Shown: positions 15,665 to 26,000 of the stretch, piece after piece
How the letters are laid out: every line of letters begins with the position of its first letter
Position numbering within the stretch: the stretch's first letter is position 1
DNA from: Cyclobacterium jeungdonense
GTDB lineage: Bacteria > Bacteroidota > Bacteroidia > Cytophagales > Cyclobacteriaceae
Assembly: GCF_010994275.1 (NCBI RefSeq)
Contig: NZ_WMCD01000007.1
Location: 62,001 to 126,000 of the forward strand
Reading direction: 5' to 3'
Length of the DNA stretch: 64,000 nt
Translations under genes and position numbers: made by a program
Notes under the pieces: generated by a model
Database searches by the model: none
What the model saw: the letters and a program-made list of their open reading frames with translations, nothing else
Told to the model about the DNA's origin: nothing

Positions 15665-17172
15665 TGGAAATTATTTTGAAAGTTATCGCATGTTCGGCAA
15701 TACTGATGCTACTCTTCCATGTTTTTTTGGCTAAAGAGAAAACATTCAGGTTAAATCGCTGGATATTGCTATTTCTGATTCCAGCGGCCATGGTTATACC
15801 TTTTCTTAGCTTCCCTGTATTTTTTCCCCAGGAAAGCCCCGTACAGATAGCATTTTTTACCGATGACCTACCTCAAACGTCCGTAATTTCCCAACCCAAC
15901 CCCAGCCCGGAAGTCACCTCACCCCTACATTGGTTTCTGACCGGATACGTTAGCGTATGCTTTATCCTACTTTTTCTAAAGCTGAAAGCGATGCATCGCC
16001 TTACCGAAATGACAAAAAATAGTGATGCTCTTTCCCTACCAGGCGCATTGCTTATATTAACAGAAAAAGCCGCCTCCCCCTTCAGTTTCGGTAAATACAT
16101 TTTTATGCATCCAAGGACTTACAGAGAAGGCAGCGAAAATACGGAAATGATAATAAGGCATGAATCTGTTCATGTTGCACAATACCATCATTTGGACCTT
16201 ATTTGGATCGAGTTTTTGCTTGTTATTTGCTGGTTCAACCCGGTGGTTTATTTGGTAAAAAGAGCCATGGTCCTTAACCACGAATACCTCGCAGATCAAG
16301 AAGTACAGCAGGTAGTCCACCCCATAAAGTATAAAAAGCTTTTGCTTGAGCTTTCCGAAAGAAATAACCCAGCTATATGGACCAGCTTCCTATCGTCCTC
16401 ACCATTAAGAAACCGACTTATCATGATGAACAAACCCGTAATTATAAATAGAATTCTGTCACGAGTTTTGAGTTTTAGCCTATTTACCACATTGATTATC
16501 GCCGGATTTTCATTGGAAATTAACGCCAGGCAAACCCCTTCTACAGGCCAAAAACAGGATCAGTATCAATGGGACCAGACCCCTCCCCCGATAGAGCAAC
16601 AACCAGCCTTCAAAGGAGGGATGGAAGCCTTTTACAATTATGTGGAAAACGAATTACGCTATCCATTGGAAGCCAGACAGAAAGGCATAGAAGGACAGGT
16701 TGAGATCCAGTTTGTGGTAGAAAAAGACGGTTCACTATCTAACGTGTTTGCTATCCACGGGATTGGGGCTGGCTGTGACGCGGAGGCAGTTAGGGTAATA
16801 AAGAATTCACCTGCTTTTGATCCAGGAAAGCAAAGAGGAAGTCCCGTTAGAGTACGCATGGTATTGCCGATCCGTTTTAGTCTTAACAAACCAGATAGCG
16901 ACAAGCTTCCTTCAGGGATTTTTTCCGTAGGAGAGGTTGATCAAAGGAACGGCGCGCTGAAAGTAGATGCAGAATATGCCGATGGTCTCTGGTCGGGATC
17001 CGTTCGGGATCCGGAAGGGAATGGCCTTCCAGGTGCCAATATCGTGGTAATGGACACTAATAGAGGTTCGGTGACGGATATAAACGGGAAGTTTAGCATT
17101 AAAACCAGTCCCTCTGAGCGTATTGTTATCAGTTTTGTGGGGTATGAAAGTGTAAGTTTAAAAGGTAATTAA
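15661..17172 (+). CDS. M56 (BlaR1-like) metallopeptidase with TonB C-terminal and carboxypeptidase-regulatory-like domains
   Basis: The protein is 503 residues. Helices at about 5-22, 33-52 and 92-108 are followed by the protease core with HESVH (167-171) and the downstream HEYLAD (207-212) zinc-site region, then a fourth helix near 265-283. In place of a penicillin-binding sensor the periplasmic part carries a TonB C-terminal fold (about 310-420; GIEGQVEIQFVVEKDGSL and AVRVIKNSPAFDPG). It ends in a partial CarboxypepD_reg-like domain (about 445-503; GLPGANIVVMDTNRGSVTDI). The last domain is shorter than usual, so the C-terminus may be trimmed. The start at 15661 overlaps blaI; ATG 15664 is equally possible. 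The likely role is a membrane sensor-protease that inactivates the BlaI repressor. Confidence 0.85.
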   Translation: MMEIILKVIACSAILMLLFHVFLAKEKTFRLNRWILLFLIPAAMVIPFLSFPVFFPQESPVQIAFFTDDLPQTSVISQPNPSPEVTSPLHWFLTGYVSVCFILLFLKLKAMHRLTEMTKNSDALSLPGALLILTEKAASPFSFGKYIFMHPRTYREGSENTEMIIRHESVHVAQYHHLDLIWIEFLLVICWFNPVVYLVKRAMVLNHEYLADQEVQQVVHPIKYKKLLLELSERNNPAIWTSFLSSSPLRNRLIMMNKPVIINRILSRVLSFSLFTTLIIAGFSLEINARQTPSTGQKQDQYQWDQTPPPIEQQPAFKGGMEAFYNYVENELRYPLEARQKGIEGQVEIQFVVEKDGSLSNVFAIHGIGAGCDAEAVRVIKNSPAFDPGKQRGSPVRVRMVLPIRFSLNKPDSDKLPSGIFSVGEVDQRNGALKVDAEYADGLWSGSVRDPEGNGLPGANIVVMDTNRGSVTDINGKFSIKTSPSERIVISFVGYESVSLKGN

Positions 17173-17495
17173 AACCTAGAACCTGGTTTCTAAAGACATT
17201 CGTCCGGAACCATAGAAAGCTCAAACTCCAACAATTCATGATTCACCAAGGACAATCTTAAGTTGATTTTTTTTAAACCACCTATTTGGGTAGTTCACAT
17301 AGCAGTTCTTTACTTAAAAAAAGCTGCCCCAACCACTCTATAAAACTATATGTTCTATATTTCCTATGTGGTTTAGGATATTTTTTTTATAAATTTCCAC
17401 TTTTGTGTTTTTTTACCACCTATTTCATAGGTATATAAACCTTCTTTCTGATCAGAAAATGTTTTCCCAATTGATAGGTATCTTTTAAAGAAAAC
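17173..17495. other. Gene-free stretch with degenerate repeat copy
   Basis: No gene is visible in these 323 bp. The block at 17276-17342 is the right-hand copy of the repeat at 15066. AAACCAC (17275-17281) and the inverted CCTATGTGGTTT (17363-17374) could be the ends of a decayed small element. The remainder is A+T-rich. Confidence 0.45.
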
Positions 17496-19349
17496 CTACT
17501 CCTCAAAGGCCGGAAGCAAATGCTCCCAAATCAGATTGAGCTCTGCTTGCATATTAGGAATATTAGCGGTGGTTACTATTACGGCATTCTTTTCAGGAAG
17601 CATCAGGATAAACTGCCCGTTGCGACCGTCTGCGCGGTAGGAATTGTGGCGGCTGCGCCAAAGCTGGTAGCCATAGCCTTGCAACCAATCGGAATCGCTG
17701 GCATCCACTTTCAAATTTTCCCTTCTTGCTCCTGCTGGCAAAGAAGGCACCTGCCCAATAGTTGCTTCATCAAACCAGGATTCAGCAAGAAGCTGTTTAC
17801 CGTTCCATTGTCCCTCTTGTAGATAAAATAGGCCCAATTTTGCCATATCCTCAGTTTTAACACTTAGTCCCCAACCACCTAAATTTATTCCCTGAGGACT
17901 TTCCTCCCAAGTGGCTCCTGTTATTCCCAAAGGCCTGAAAAGCCTGGGCTGCAGGTAGTCTAAAAGCCGTTCTCCGGTCACTTTGGAAAGAATGGCAGAT
18001 AGCATATAAGTGGCAAGGCTGTTGTAAACAAACTGTTCGCCAGGCTCATGTTCGATAGGAAAATCCAAAAATGCTTCTACCCAATCCAAATCGCTGCTAT
18101 CCCGCAATACCCCTGTCGGATCCACGTCGTGGCCTACGGTCATGGTAAGCAAATGCCGGATTTCCAGCGCCTGAAGATTGGAACTGCTTTCTTTTGGTAG
18201 TTTATCCGGAAAAAAGGAGATGACCTTATCGGAAACATCCAAAAGTCCTTCTTGAATGGCAAATCCAATCGCTGTTGAAGTGAACGTCTTACTGACAGAA
18301 AACAAAACATGGGTCTTGTTGGCTGCATTTTCGCCAAACCACTGTTCATAGGCCACTTTTCCGTTTCTCACGATCATCAGGCTGTGAAGGTCCTGCTCGT
18401 TATCCTTGACTGCTTCAAGGTATTCGGTTATGGCCATGGGATTTATATTTTCTCTCTCAGGATCACTTCTGGGCAGGGCTTTGGCTATGGTGCTGAAATT
18501 GACCAGTTCAATCCCATTGTTTACAACTGCTTCTTTGACCTTTTCACTGGTCCATGTATCGGTAACACCTTGCCGATCTTCAGCCACATCCTCATATCCA
18601 ATATGGCTAACCCCTTGCATTTCCAGATTGTCATAGGCGGGATGGTCCACAAACTGGTAAGCTTTACCTGCCTCAAGATTTCCCAACATGCGGATAAAGG
18701 AAGCCTCCTTTTCTTCAAAGGTTCCCTTTGGCCCATGATACCTAACCCCTACAATATCCAGATCCTGAAGGACATCCCGGCTGAGCAGCAGCAGATCGTA
18801 TTCGGATGCCAGCTTCGTTACCATTTCGGCCACATCGGGATGAAACCCGGTGGATCCCATATGCCCGGAAAGATGGTTGATTTGGGGGACATGCTTTAAT
18901 GCATACTCAATCTGAGCCCGAAATTCCTTCTCTACTTCCTCCAATTTCCATTGGTTTTCAGTGATGGCCAATCCCGGATAATTTTTATTCGGGCCTATCA
19001 TCGGTAAAAAATAACCATCGTCATCGGTAAGGCTGGGGCAATCTGTTAATGGTCTCCATTTGACGCCATCCCATTCACTGGTGATGGCCAGGTGAAGTCC
19101 CACCTCAATGCCCGTATTTTCCCGTAACATTTGTGCTGCGTCCGGAAACCAGGGAGCCACTGCCATCACTTCTATGGATGTTTCGATCCCGTTGACGAAA
19201 GTCTCGATACTGGCAAGATTGGAAGAACGGGAAGAGCCCATGTCGTCCCCCCTGACAATGAGCCTTGGTCCCGGAAGTACCTGGGCATGGGAAAGATAGG
19301 AAACTACGGTGAAAAATAGAATGGAGAAGTATTTTTTGAAAGGATTCAT
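17496..19349 (-). CDS. Secreted fusion of YdjC-type carbohydrate deacetylase and beta-lactamase-family serine hydrolase
   Basis: The protein is 617 residues with a signal peptide (about 1-22, ending SHAQ). Residues about 28-290 are a YdjC/ChbG-like deacetylase: RLIVRGDDMGSS has the metal-binding Asp pair (35-36), GLHLAITSEW a metal His (86), and INHLSGHMG the further His pair (159, 163). Residues about 305-617 are a class C beta-lactamase-like (PF00144) serine hydrolase with S351-V-S-K354, Y442 in FVYNSLATYML and a late DGRNGQF motif. Both halves keep their catalytic residues. The fusion is one uninterrupted frame, with a linker near 293-305 (LPRSDPERENINP). Both are usually separate proteins, so a bifunctional extracytoplasmic enzyme acting on an acetylated or esterified saccharide is plausible. 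Confidence 0.85.
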   Translation of the reverse strand: MNPFKKYFSILFFTVVSYLSHAQVLPGPRLIVRGDDMGSSRSSNLASIETFVNGIETSIEVMAVAPWFPDAAQMLRENTGIEVGLHLAITSEWDGVKWRPLTDCPSLTDDDGYFLPMIGPNKNYPGLAITENQWKLEEVEKEFRAQIEYALKHVPQINHLSGHMGSTGFHPDVAEMVTKLASEYDLLLLSRDVLQDLDIVGVRYHGPKGTFEEKEASFIRMLGNLEAGKAYQFVDHPAYDNLEMQGVSHIGYEDVAEDRQGVTDTWTSEKVKEAVVNNGIELVNFSTIAKALPRSDPERENINPMAITEYLEAVKDNEQDLHSLMIVRNGKVAYEQWFGENAANKTHVLFSVSKTFTSTAIGFAIQEGLLDVSDKVISFFPDKLPKESSSNLQALEIRHLLTMTVGHDVDPTGVLRDSSDLDWVEAFLDFPIEHEPGEQFVYNSLATYMLSAILSKVTGERLLDYLQPRLFRPLGITGATWEESPQGINLGGWGLSVKTEDMAKLGLFYLQEGQWNGKQLLAESWFDEATIGQVPSLPAGARRENLKVDASDSDWLQGYGYQLWRSRHNSYRADGRNGQFILMLPEKNAVIVTTANIPNMQAELNLIWEHLLPAFEE

Positions 19350-19514
19350 GGCTACAAATTTGGAGGAAGGAAAATAACAAATTTTCAGGGGAATTTTAGT
19401 TCCTAAATTAAAAGTTTATTTGTGATTATCCGTGGAGGAACCGTATTTTTATATGGGCGACGCAAAAGGCAAACTAAAAAGAATGGCGCGGAATCGTTTA
19501 CAAAAATACAAGTT

Positions 19515-19880
19515 ATGACTACCAGTGAAAAACACGATGAGCGAATGGCAACGATGACCTTCGCTACAGTTTACCCCCATTACCTAAAAAAAATCGAGAA
19601 GAAGGGCCGAACAAAGGAAGAATTGCATCAGGTAATTGAATGGCTGACAGGCTTCGATAGCGGAAAGCTGAATGAGCTTATTGAAAAAAAGGTCACCTTT
19701 GAATCCTTCTTTCAGCAAGCCAAATTAAATCCGAATGCAAAGCTGATAACTGGTCTGATATGTGGTTATCGTATTGAAGATATCGAGAATCCGTTGACAC
19801 AGAAAGTCAGATACCTGGATAAGCTGGTGGATGAACTGGCGAAAGGCCGGAAAATGGAGAAGATTTTGCGGAAAGATTAA
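19515..19880 (+). CDS. DUF2200 family protein
   Basis: The protein is 121 residues from the ATG at 19515 (MTTSEKHDERM). An upstream in-frame start at 19422 would add 31 residues of low quality and is not used. Family hallmarks are TFATVYPHYLKKIEKKGRT, VIEWLTGFDSGKL, the central VTFESFFQQAKLNPNAKLITG, and the conserved ending RYLDKLVDELAKGRKMEKIL. The function of DUF2200 is unknown; it is a small, alpha-helical cytoplasmic protein found widely as a single gene. It lies divergently from the deacetylase/hydrolase fusion, which starts 165 bp away. Confidence 0.9.
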   Translation: MTTSEKHDERMATMTFATVYPHYLKKIEKKGRTKEELHQVIEWLTGFDSGKLNELIEKKVTFESFFQQAKLNPNAKLITGLICGYRIEDIENPLTQKVRYLDKLVDELAKGRKMEKILRKD

Positions 19881-20044
19881 GGGTAAATTGGTTTAATTGT
19901 GGCATGAAGTTCCTCCTAAGTTTCTAAGAGCACGCGTACAAAATCGTCGCGAATATCCCTGACCGTTGGGGTTTCCCAAACCCAGTATGCCGGAGCCTGC
20001 ATAAATAAAACCTTCCTTCGGGAAAAACTCAAGGGTTTAAGGGG

Positions 20045-21235
20045 TTATTCTTCCTGATAAGCCAAGGAATATATTTTCCCATCAAATCCACAGATTAACA
20101 GCTCATTTTCCTCGTCCAGTCCAAAGGCAGCTACTGGAAAAGGTGCCTTCAGCAACTCAGTGTTGACCGGATCATTAACCGTAGAAAAATCCATTGCCCA
20201 GATGCGTCCCGAAATAAAATCAGCGTAGATATATTGTCCGACCAGTTCAGGTACGGAAGTTCCTCTGTACACGTACCCCCCGGTGACGGAGGCATCTCCG
20301 TTATTGTGATCATATACCCAAATTGGGAGCACCAGCCCGTCCCTATCACAACCCGAGGAAGGTTCGAAGCATTCCGTCCCCTCCATCGTATTCCATCCAT
20401 AGTTTTCTCCACTTTCTATCCAGTTAATCTCTTCAAAGCGATTTTGTCCAACATCTGCCGCCCACAATACATTGGTTTCCTCGTCAAAACTGAACTTCCA
20501 GACATTCCTTAATCCATAAGCGAAAATTTCTTCCCGTAAACCTTCTTCATTGCCTGCAAATGGATTATCCTCCGGGATGGAATAATTCATCCCATTCGCC
20601 GACCCATTTACATCAATTCTCAATATAGAACCCAATAGTGTCTCCAGGTTTTGCCCGTTACCTTGAGGATCCCCTCCGGAACCCCCATCACCAACTGATA
20701 TATACAAAAGCTCGTCCGGTCCAAATGCAAGCTGACCTCCATTATGATTGGTAAAGGGCTGTTCTATCTCCAGAAGTACCGTTTCGCTTTCCAAATCAGC
20801 TATATTGGGATCGGAAGGAGAAACCTGAAAGCTGGAAATGACAGTTCTGGACGGATTCGAGGCAGTATAATTCACATAAAAAATCCCATTCGATTCGTAT
20901 TGTGGGTGAAAGGCAAGTCCCAATAACCCCTCCTCATTTCCGGTATCTTTTACCCGATTTTCAAGATTTAAAAATGTTCTTTTTTCTTTTATGGAGGTTT
21001 GATTGGGGAATACCGTAATGATGCCACTTTGCTCGGCCACAAAAAGCCTTTCAGATCCATCTCCGGCATGTTGTATATCCAGGGGTCGGTTAAAATCGAG
21101 ATTTGGAAAAGCTTTCACCAATTGCAGCGTCTTTATTTCTCCAGACTGCGGATCCGTCTCCTGTATTTCACAACTACTAGTACCAAACAAACACAAAAAT
21201 AAATAAAAATAAGAAAATGGGATTAAATGCTTCAT
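20045..21235 (-). CDS. PQQ-dependent sugar dehydrogenase-like lipoprotein (Asd/YliI type)
   Basis: The protein is 396 residues with a lipoprotein signal peptide (lipobox SSC at about 20-22). It shows the six-bladed propeller of soluble glucose/aldose sugar dehydrogenases: PLDIQHAGDGSERLFVAEQSG, EEGLLGLAFHPQYE, NHNGGQLAFGPDELLYISVGDGG with the catalytic His region, ILRIDVNG, EIFAYGLRNVWKFSFD and WNTMEGTECFEP. Known members oxidise aldoses with PQQ in the periplasm. No PQQ synthesis genes are in the window, so the cofactor would be imported or made elsewhere. A second, distinct member is next to it at 21537. Confidence 0.88.
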   Translation of the reverse strand: MKHLIPFSYFYLFLCLFGTSSCEIQETDPQSGEIKTLQLVKAFPNLDFNRPLDIQHAGDGSERLFVAEQSGIITVFPNQTSIKEKRTFLNLENRVKDTGNEEGLLGLAFHPQYESNGIFYVNYTASNPSRTVISSFQVSPSDPNIADLESETVLLEIEQPFTNHNGGQLAFGPDELLYISVGDGGSGGDPQGNGQNLETLLGSILRIDVNGSANGMNYSIPEDNPFAGNEEGLREEIFAYGLRNVWKFSFDEETNVLWAADVGQNRFEEINWIESGENYGWNTMEGTECFEPSSGCDRDGLVLPIWVYDHNNGDASVTGGYVYRGTSVPELVGQYIYADFISGRIWAMDFSTVNDPVNTELLKAPFPVAAFGLDEENELLICGFDGKIYSLAYQEE

Positions 21236-21536
21236 GGATTATAAAATTAAGATATTTCTTAGTTAATATCATCGCAAAAAATAGGCCAAGGGGTAAATAA
21301 CGTAGAAAATATTTGGAATACGGTGAACACAGATATGCTCCCTGCATGATTGCTAATCGATTTTACTCCGGAAAGTCCATTCCGTAATGAAAAAAAGATA
21401 CGCGTTCGTTGCCATGGTAGGTACCCCTTTGGACATGTCTAAAAACGCAGGAGCATTGATAAATTAAAAAAAGAGCCGGTCTCCGTTTTGGCAACCAGCT
21501 CTATTATCTAATGGTAAAATGTACAAAAATCAAGTG
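21236..21536. other. Gene-free stretch between two sugar dehydrogenase genes
   Basis: It contains the terminator at 21464-21502 and otherwise nothing recognisable. The promoter of the gene at 20045-21235 should lie here on the minus strand, but no convincing -7/-33 pair was found. Confidence 0.4.
21464..21502 (-). terminator. Rho-independent terminator after the 21537 gene
   Basis: On the minus strand AGAGCTGGT pairs with ACCGGCTCT (one G-T wobble) over a 13-nt loop and is followed by seven T residues. It lies about 35 bp after the stop codon. Confidence 0.85.
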
Positions 21537-22859
21537 CTATTTCATAGCTACTGCCTCATCTTCCTGATAAAACACACGCCAGATTTTACCACTAACCGAG
21601 TCAGAAATCAACACCGTGCCATCCGGAGCCTGTGCCAGACCGGTGGGCCGATGCTCGGCATCGCTGGGTGCCTCAATGGTTTCTACTCCTGCAAAACCTT
21701 CTGCAAAAGTCTCGTGGGTTCCAGTGGGCGCACCATTCTCAAACGGTACAGCAGCCACAAAATACCCCTTTTGCTCCAGAGGAGCCCGGTTCCATGACCC
21801 GTGAAAGGCTACCAGGGCAGTGCCTTTGTAACTTTCCGGCAACTGATCACCTGTATAAAATAGCAGGTCATTTGGTGCCCAATGGGCAGGGAAAGTCATT
21901 ACAGGCCCTTCGGTACCTTCGCAGCGCTCGGCTTGCTCCCGGTCTCCGCCGTATTCGGGAGCGGTTACCCTTTTATCCTGAGAAGGGTCGTAATAGCAAT
22001 ACGGCCAGCCAAAATTCGCACCATCACTTAAGCGAAACATTTCTTCCGCTGGCTGCTCGGCACTTTCCTCTTCGGTATACATATCAGGGAACAGGCCGTG
22101 TAACATGTCCCGGCCATGTTGAACAACATATACATGGCCATCTGCGGAATTATAGTCCAGCGCCACGGCATTTCGGATGCCCGTGGAAAACCGGTATCCA
22201 TCTTCAAGCTGCGTTTGTCCCGTTTCTTCGGCGTCAAAGCGCCAAATGCCACCGTGCCGCTCTAATAGCGGACAAGGATCCATTGCGGGAGAGCCTTGAG
22301 TACGGTCCTGTTCCTGACAGGCGTTGGAAGGTGCGCCGACATTAACGTACATATAGCCCTGATCGTCAAAGGTAAACGGCTTCACCGCATGGGAAGTTTG
22401 GACTGGAAAGCCAGAAACGATGGTATCCGGAGCCGCGGCATTGTCTGGAACCAGGTTGTCACCCGAAAAGGTGAAACGGAAAACGGTACTGTCATTGGAA
22501 GCATAGAGGTGGTCCTCGTAAAAGGCCATACCCGTTCCCCCAAAATCACCAAAGTATTGAATGTCGTCTGCCCGACCATCTCCGTCGGTATCTCTCAGCG
22601 CAACGATACCTCCTTCTTCGGTGGCTTCCCGGAGGTTCATGTAAATGTCTCCATTTTCATTGACGGCAAGGTGACGTCCCCGACCCAGGTCTTCTGCGAC
22701 CACATAGGCCTGTAGTCCGGGACCCAAATTCAATCCACCGTTATCCTCATCGGCGGTAAAATAAGGTGTAATTTCTTCCGATTGTTCTGTTGGGCTGCTA
22801 CAAGCTGCCACAAGCATCACCGCAATCAAGGCAGTGGACAAGTAATGGGTATAATTCAT
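21537..22859 (-). CDS. Sorbosone/glucose dehydrogenase-like lipoprotein
   Basis: The protein is 440 residues from the ATG at 22857-22859; an upstream start at 22922 would precede the signal peptide and is rejected. The lipobox VAAC (Cys about 19) predicts a lipoprotein. Propeller motifs are present: GLQAYVVAEDLGRGRHLAVNENGDIYM, DTDGDGRADDIQYFGDFGGTGM, SGFPVQTSHAVKPFTFDDQGYMYVNVG, a Cys-containing CQEQDR loop, FSTGIRNAVALDYN, GANFGWPYCYYDPS and a closing HRPTGLAQAPDGTVLISDSVSGKIWRV. These place it in the L-sorbosone dehydrogenase-like branch. It has its own terminator, so it is probably monocistronic. The exact substrate is unknown. Confidence 0.88.
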   Translation of the reverse strand: MNYTHYLSTALIAVMLVAACSSPTEQSEEITPYFTADEDNGGLNLGPGLQAYVVAEDLGRGRHLAVNENGDIYMNLREATEEGGIVALRDTDGDGRADDIQYFGDFGGTGMAFYEDHLYASNDSTVFRFTFSGDNLVPDNAAAPDTIVSGFPVQTSHAVKPFTFDDQGYMYVNVGAPSNACQEQDRTQGSPAMDPCPLLERHGGIWRFDAEETGQTQLEDGYRFSTGIRNAVALDYNSADGHVYVVQHGRDMLHGLFPDMYTEEESAEQPAEEMFRLSDGANFGWPYCYYDPSQDKRVTAPEYGGDREQAERCEGTEGPVMTFPAHWAPNDLLFYTGDQLPESYKGTALVAFHGSWNRAPLEQKGYFVAAVPFENGAPTGTHETFAEGFAGVETIEAPSDAEHRPTGLAQAPDGTVLISDSVSGKIWRVFYQEDEAVAMK

Positions 22860-23071
22860 GGTTTTTATTGGTTTTTGGTTTGGAATGAACTTAAATATAC
22901 AGCTAATACCCCTTAACAACAAATATTATAGCCTGAAGACTTCTCGTCTCCAATCACCAAAACTTTCTTCGGGTAGGTGAATTCACAAAAAATTAACCGA
23001 CCTGCATATCAATCACTTGCCAAATCCTGTATCTTTAATTTCCATATTAGGGCTAAATTATCATTTTCTCC

Positions 23072-26000
23072 ATGAAGCTACCTTTAGCAAGTACGATACC
23101 GGCAATTATCGCCCTGTTTTTTTGGTCTGCCTGCCAGGAACCTGCCCTGCTCTCAAAAATACCTTCCGATAAATCCGGCATCGACTTTCAAAATACGTTG
23201 CTCGAAGACGAGTTTATGAACATCCTTACGTTCGAGTATTTCTACAACGGCGCCGGTGTGGCCGTGGCGGATTTTAATGGGGACGGGCTGGACGATCTCT
23301 TCTTTACCTCCAACATGGGGAACTCGGAGATCTATATCAATACCGGGGATTTTACCTTTGAAAACATAACGGCAAGGTCCGGTATAGCTACCCATGGAAA
23401 ATGGGCCACCGGGGTCAGCATTATTGATATCAATCAAGACGGACACCGGGACATCTACATTTGCTTTTCGGGCCCTTATGGTGCTCCTCAACGGGCGAAT
23501 GAATTGTACATCAACCAGGGTGACCTGACTTTTATAGAAATGGCCGCCAGCTATGGCCTGGCAGACAAGGGCTTTAGCACCCAGGCTGCCTTTTTTGATT
23601 TTGACCGGGATGGGGACCTGGACCTGTACCTGCTAAACAACATGACCGATGAAACGGGTCCCAATATCATTCGACCCAAGCGCATCCATGGAGAAATGCT
23701 CAATACAGATAAGCTTTATCGAAATAATGGGGACCAAACCTTTACCGACATTTCCACCGAGGCAGGCATTACCATCGAAGGCTACGGCTTGGGTGTCGCC
23801 ATCACCGACATCAATCAGGACTCATGGCCGGACATTTATGTCAGCAACGACTACCTTTCCAACGACCTGCTCTACCTCAACCAACAAGACGGTACCTTTG
23901 AAAATGTAGCCGGAAAGGTCTTTCCCCATACCAGTTATTCCGCCATGGGCAACGACATCGCCGATTTTAATAACGATGGTCTGCCCGATATCATCAGCGT
24001 GGACATGTTGCCCCCCGACTCCTACCGGCAAAAATTAATGTTTGGAAAAACCGGTAACGATCGGTACCTATCCGAACTCAAGAGCGGGTATGAGCCGCAG
24101 TTGATGCGCAACACGCTGCAGCTAAACCGCGGAAAAAGCGGGGAGAATTTGCCATTATTTTCAGACATCGCTTATATGGCAGGTGTCAGTGCCACGGACT
24201 GGAGCTGGGCACCGCTTTGGATGGATTTGGATAACGACGGTTGGAAAGACTTACTGATCACCAACGGATATCCCAGAGATATCACCAACCGGGATTTTGT
24301 GGACTACCGCTCAGGTTTTTCCCGACTCAACAGCAGGCAGGTGAGTGAAGCGCTCAAAAACCTGGAAGGAGCGCACATCCCTAATTTTGTATTCCGAAAC
24401 CAAAAGGATCTTACCTTCAAGGACGTCAGCAGGGACTGGGGCATAGACCTCCCCTCCTACTCCAGCGGTGCGGCCTTTGCCGATCTGGACGGAGATGGCG
24501 CCTTGGATTTGATTATCAACAATACCTATGCAACCGCGTCGGTTTATAAGAACAACTCCCGTAAGCAAAAGGCACATTACCTGCAGGTCGAACTGAAGGG
24601 CAAGTTTCCTAACCTGCAGGCCATAGGGGCCAAGGTATATCTGTGGACGGACTCCATTCAGCAATTCCACGAACATTACCTGAGTCGGGGCTATCAGTCT
24701 TCGGTGTCCGAAACAATTCATTTTGGACTGGGAAATTCCGACAAGATAGATTCCCTGCTGGTGGTTTGGCCGGATGGAGAAAGCAGCCGATTCCGGGATA
24801 TTTCAGCTGACCAAACCTTGGAAATAAATCAAAATAGTTCTGGGGAAAGGGTGGCTGGTAAAAAATCGGATGCCTCGGAAATCAAGGAAAAGACGGCGCC
24901 AGACCCTCCCCTTTTTACCCATGCTGAAAAATATTATGCTGATTTCAACCTTCAGCCTTTGTTGCCACACAAGCATTCCCAGTTAGGACCAGGGGCAGCG
25001 GTAGGCGACCTTAATGGAGACGGAAGGGAAGACCTGTTTTTCTCCGGTGCCCATGGGCAGTCCGGACAGTTATTTATCCAAAATTCCGATGGCAGTTTTA
25101 CGATGGAGTCCCTACCCGATGAGGACGCCGATTACGAAGATATGGGAGCGCTCTTTTTTGATGCCGATGGCGATGGCGACCAGGACCTGTATGTGGTATC
25201 AGGAGGAAATGAATTCCAACCGGAGTCAACTTATTATCAGGACCGGCTTTACCTGAATTCAGGAAATGGAAACCTGATCCGTTCAGAGGATGCACTCCCT
25301 GAAAACCGGGTAAGTGGTTCTTGTGTGATTGCCGGAGATTTTGATAAAGACGGGGATGTGGACTTATTCATTGGAGGAAGATTGGCACCCAATGAGTACC
25401 CCCTTCACGGAACGTCACAGCTTTTAATGAATGAAGGCGGTAAATTTTCCAATGTGATACAGGAAGTTGCTCCAGAATTGGGGACAATAGGAATGGTTAC
25501 AGCTGCCCTCTGGTCCGATTACAATAACGATGGCTGGCCGGACTTGTGGGTGGTAGGTGAATGGATGGAAATTACCTTATTCGAAAACCAAGAAGGAAAG
25601 CTCGTACTAAAAGAAGGCCTTCCCGGATTAGCAGGCAGTTCCGGATGGTGGAATAGCATCATCGGAGCCGACTTAAATCGGGACGGACGGACGGATTATG
25701 TGCTAGGCAACCTGGGCTTGAACAGCCGCTACCGAACCTGTAAGGAAGCACCGCTTCAAATTCATTGGGCCGATTTTGACACCAATGGCAGTATGGAGGC
25801 TATTATTTCGCATGTAAGGGATGGGAAAAGGGTTCCCCTGCATCCTCGGGATGATCTTTTCCAGCAGATACCTTCCTTAAAAAAACGGTACCCAAGATAC
25901 CAGGATTATGCCCTGGCGGATATGGCTTCCCTTATCGGATCTACCAATGAGAAAGCACCAAGCCACTTATCCGCGGAGCAATTTGCATCGGTCATTCTGA

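Noticed and set aside
19966..19982. GGGTTT/AAACCC hairpin downstream of the 20045 sugar dehydrogenase gene
   Set aside because: Six-bp stem with a three-base loop but no T-run on either side; not distinguishable from chance.
21632..22345. 237-codon plus-strand open frame opposite a sugar dehydrogenase gene
   Set aside because: Antisense to a strongly supported propeller protein; no recognisable domain.
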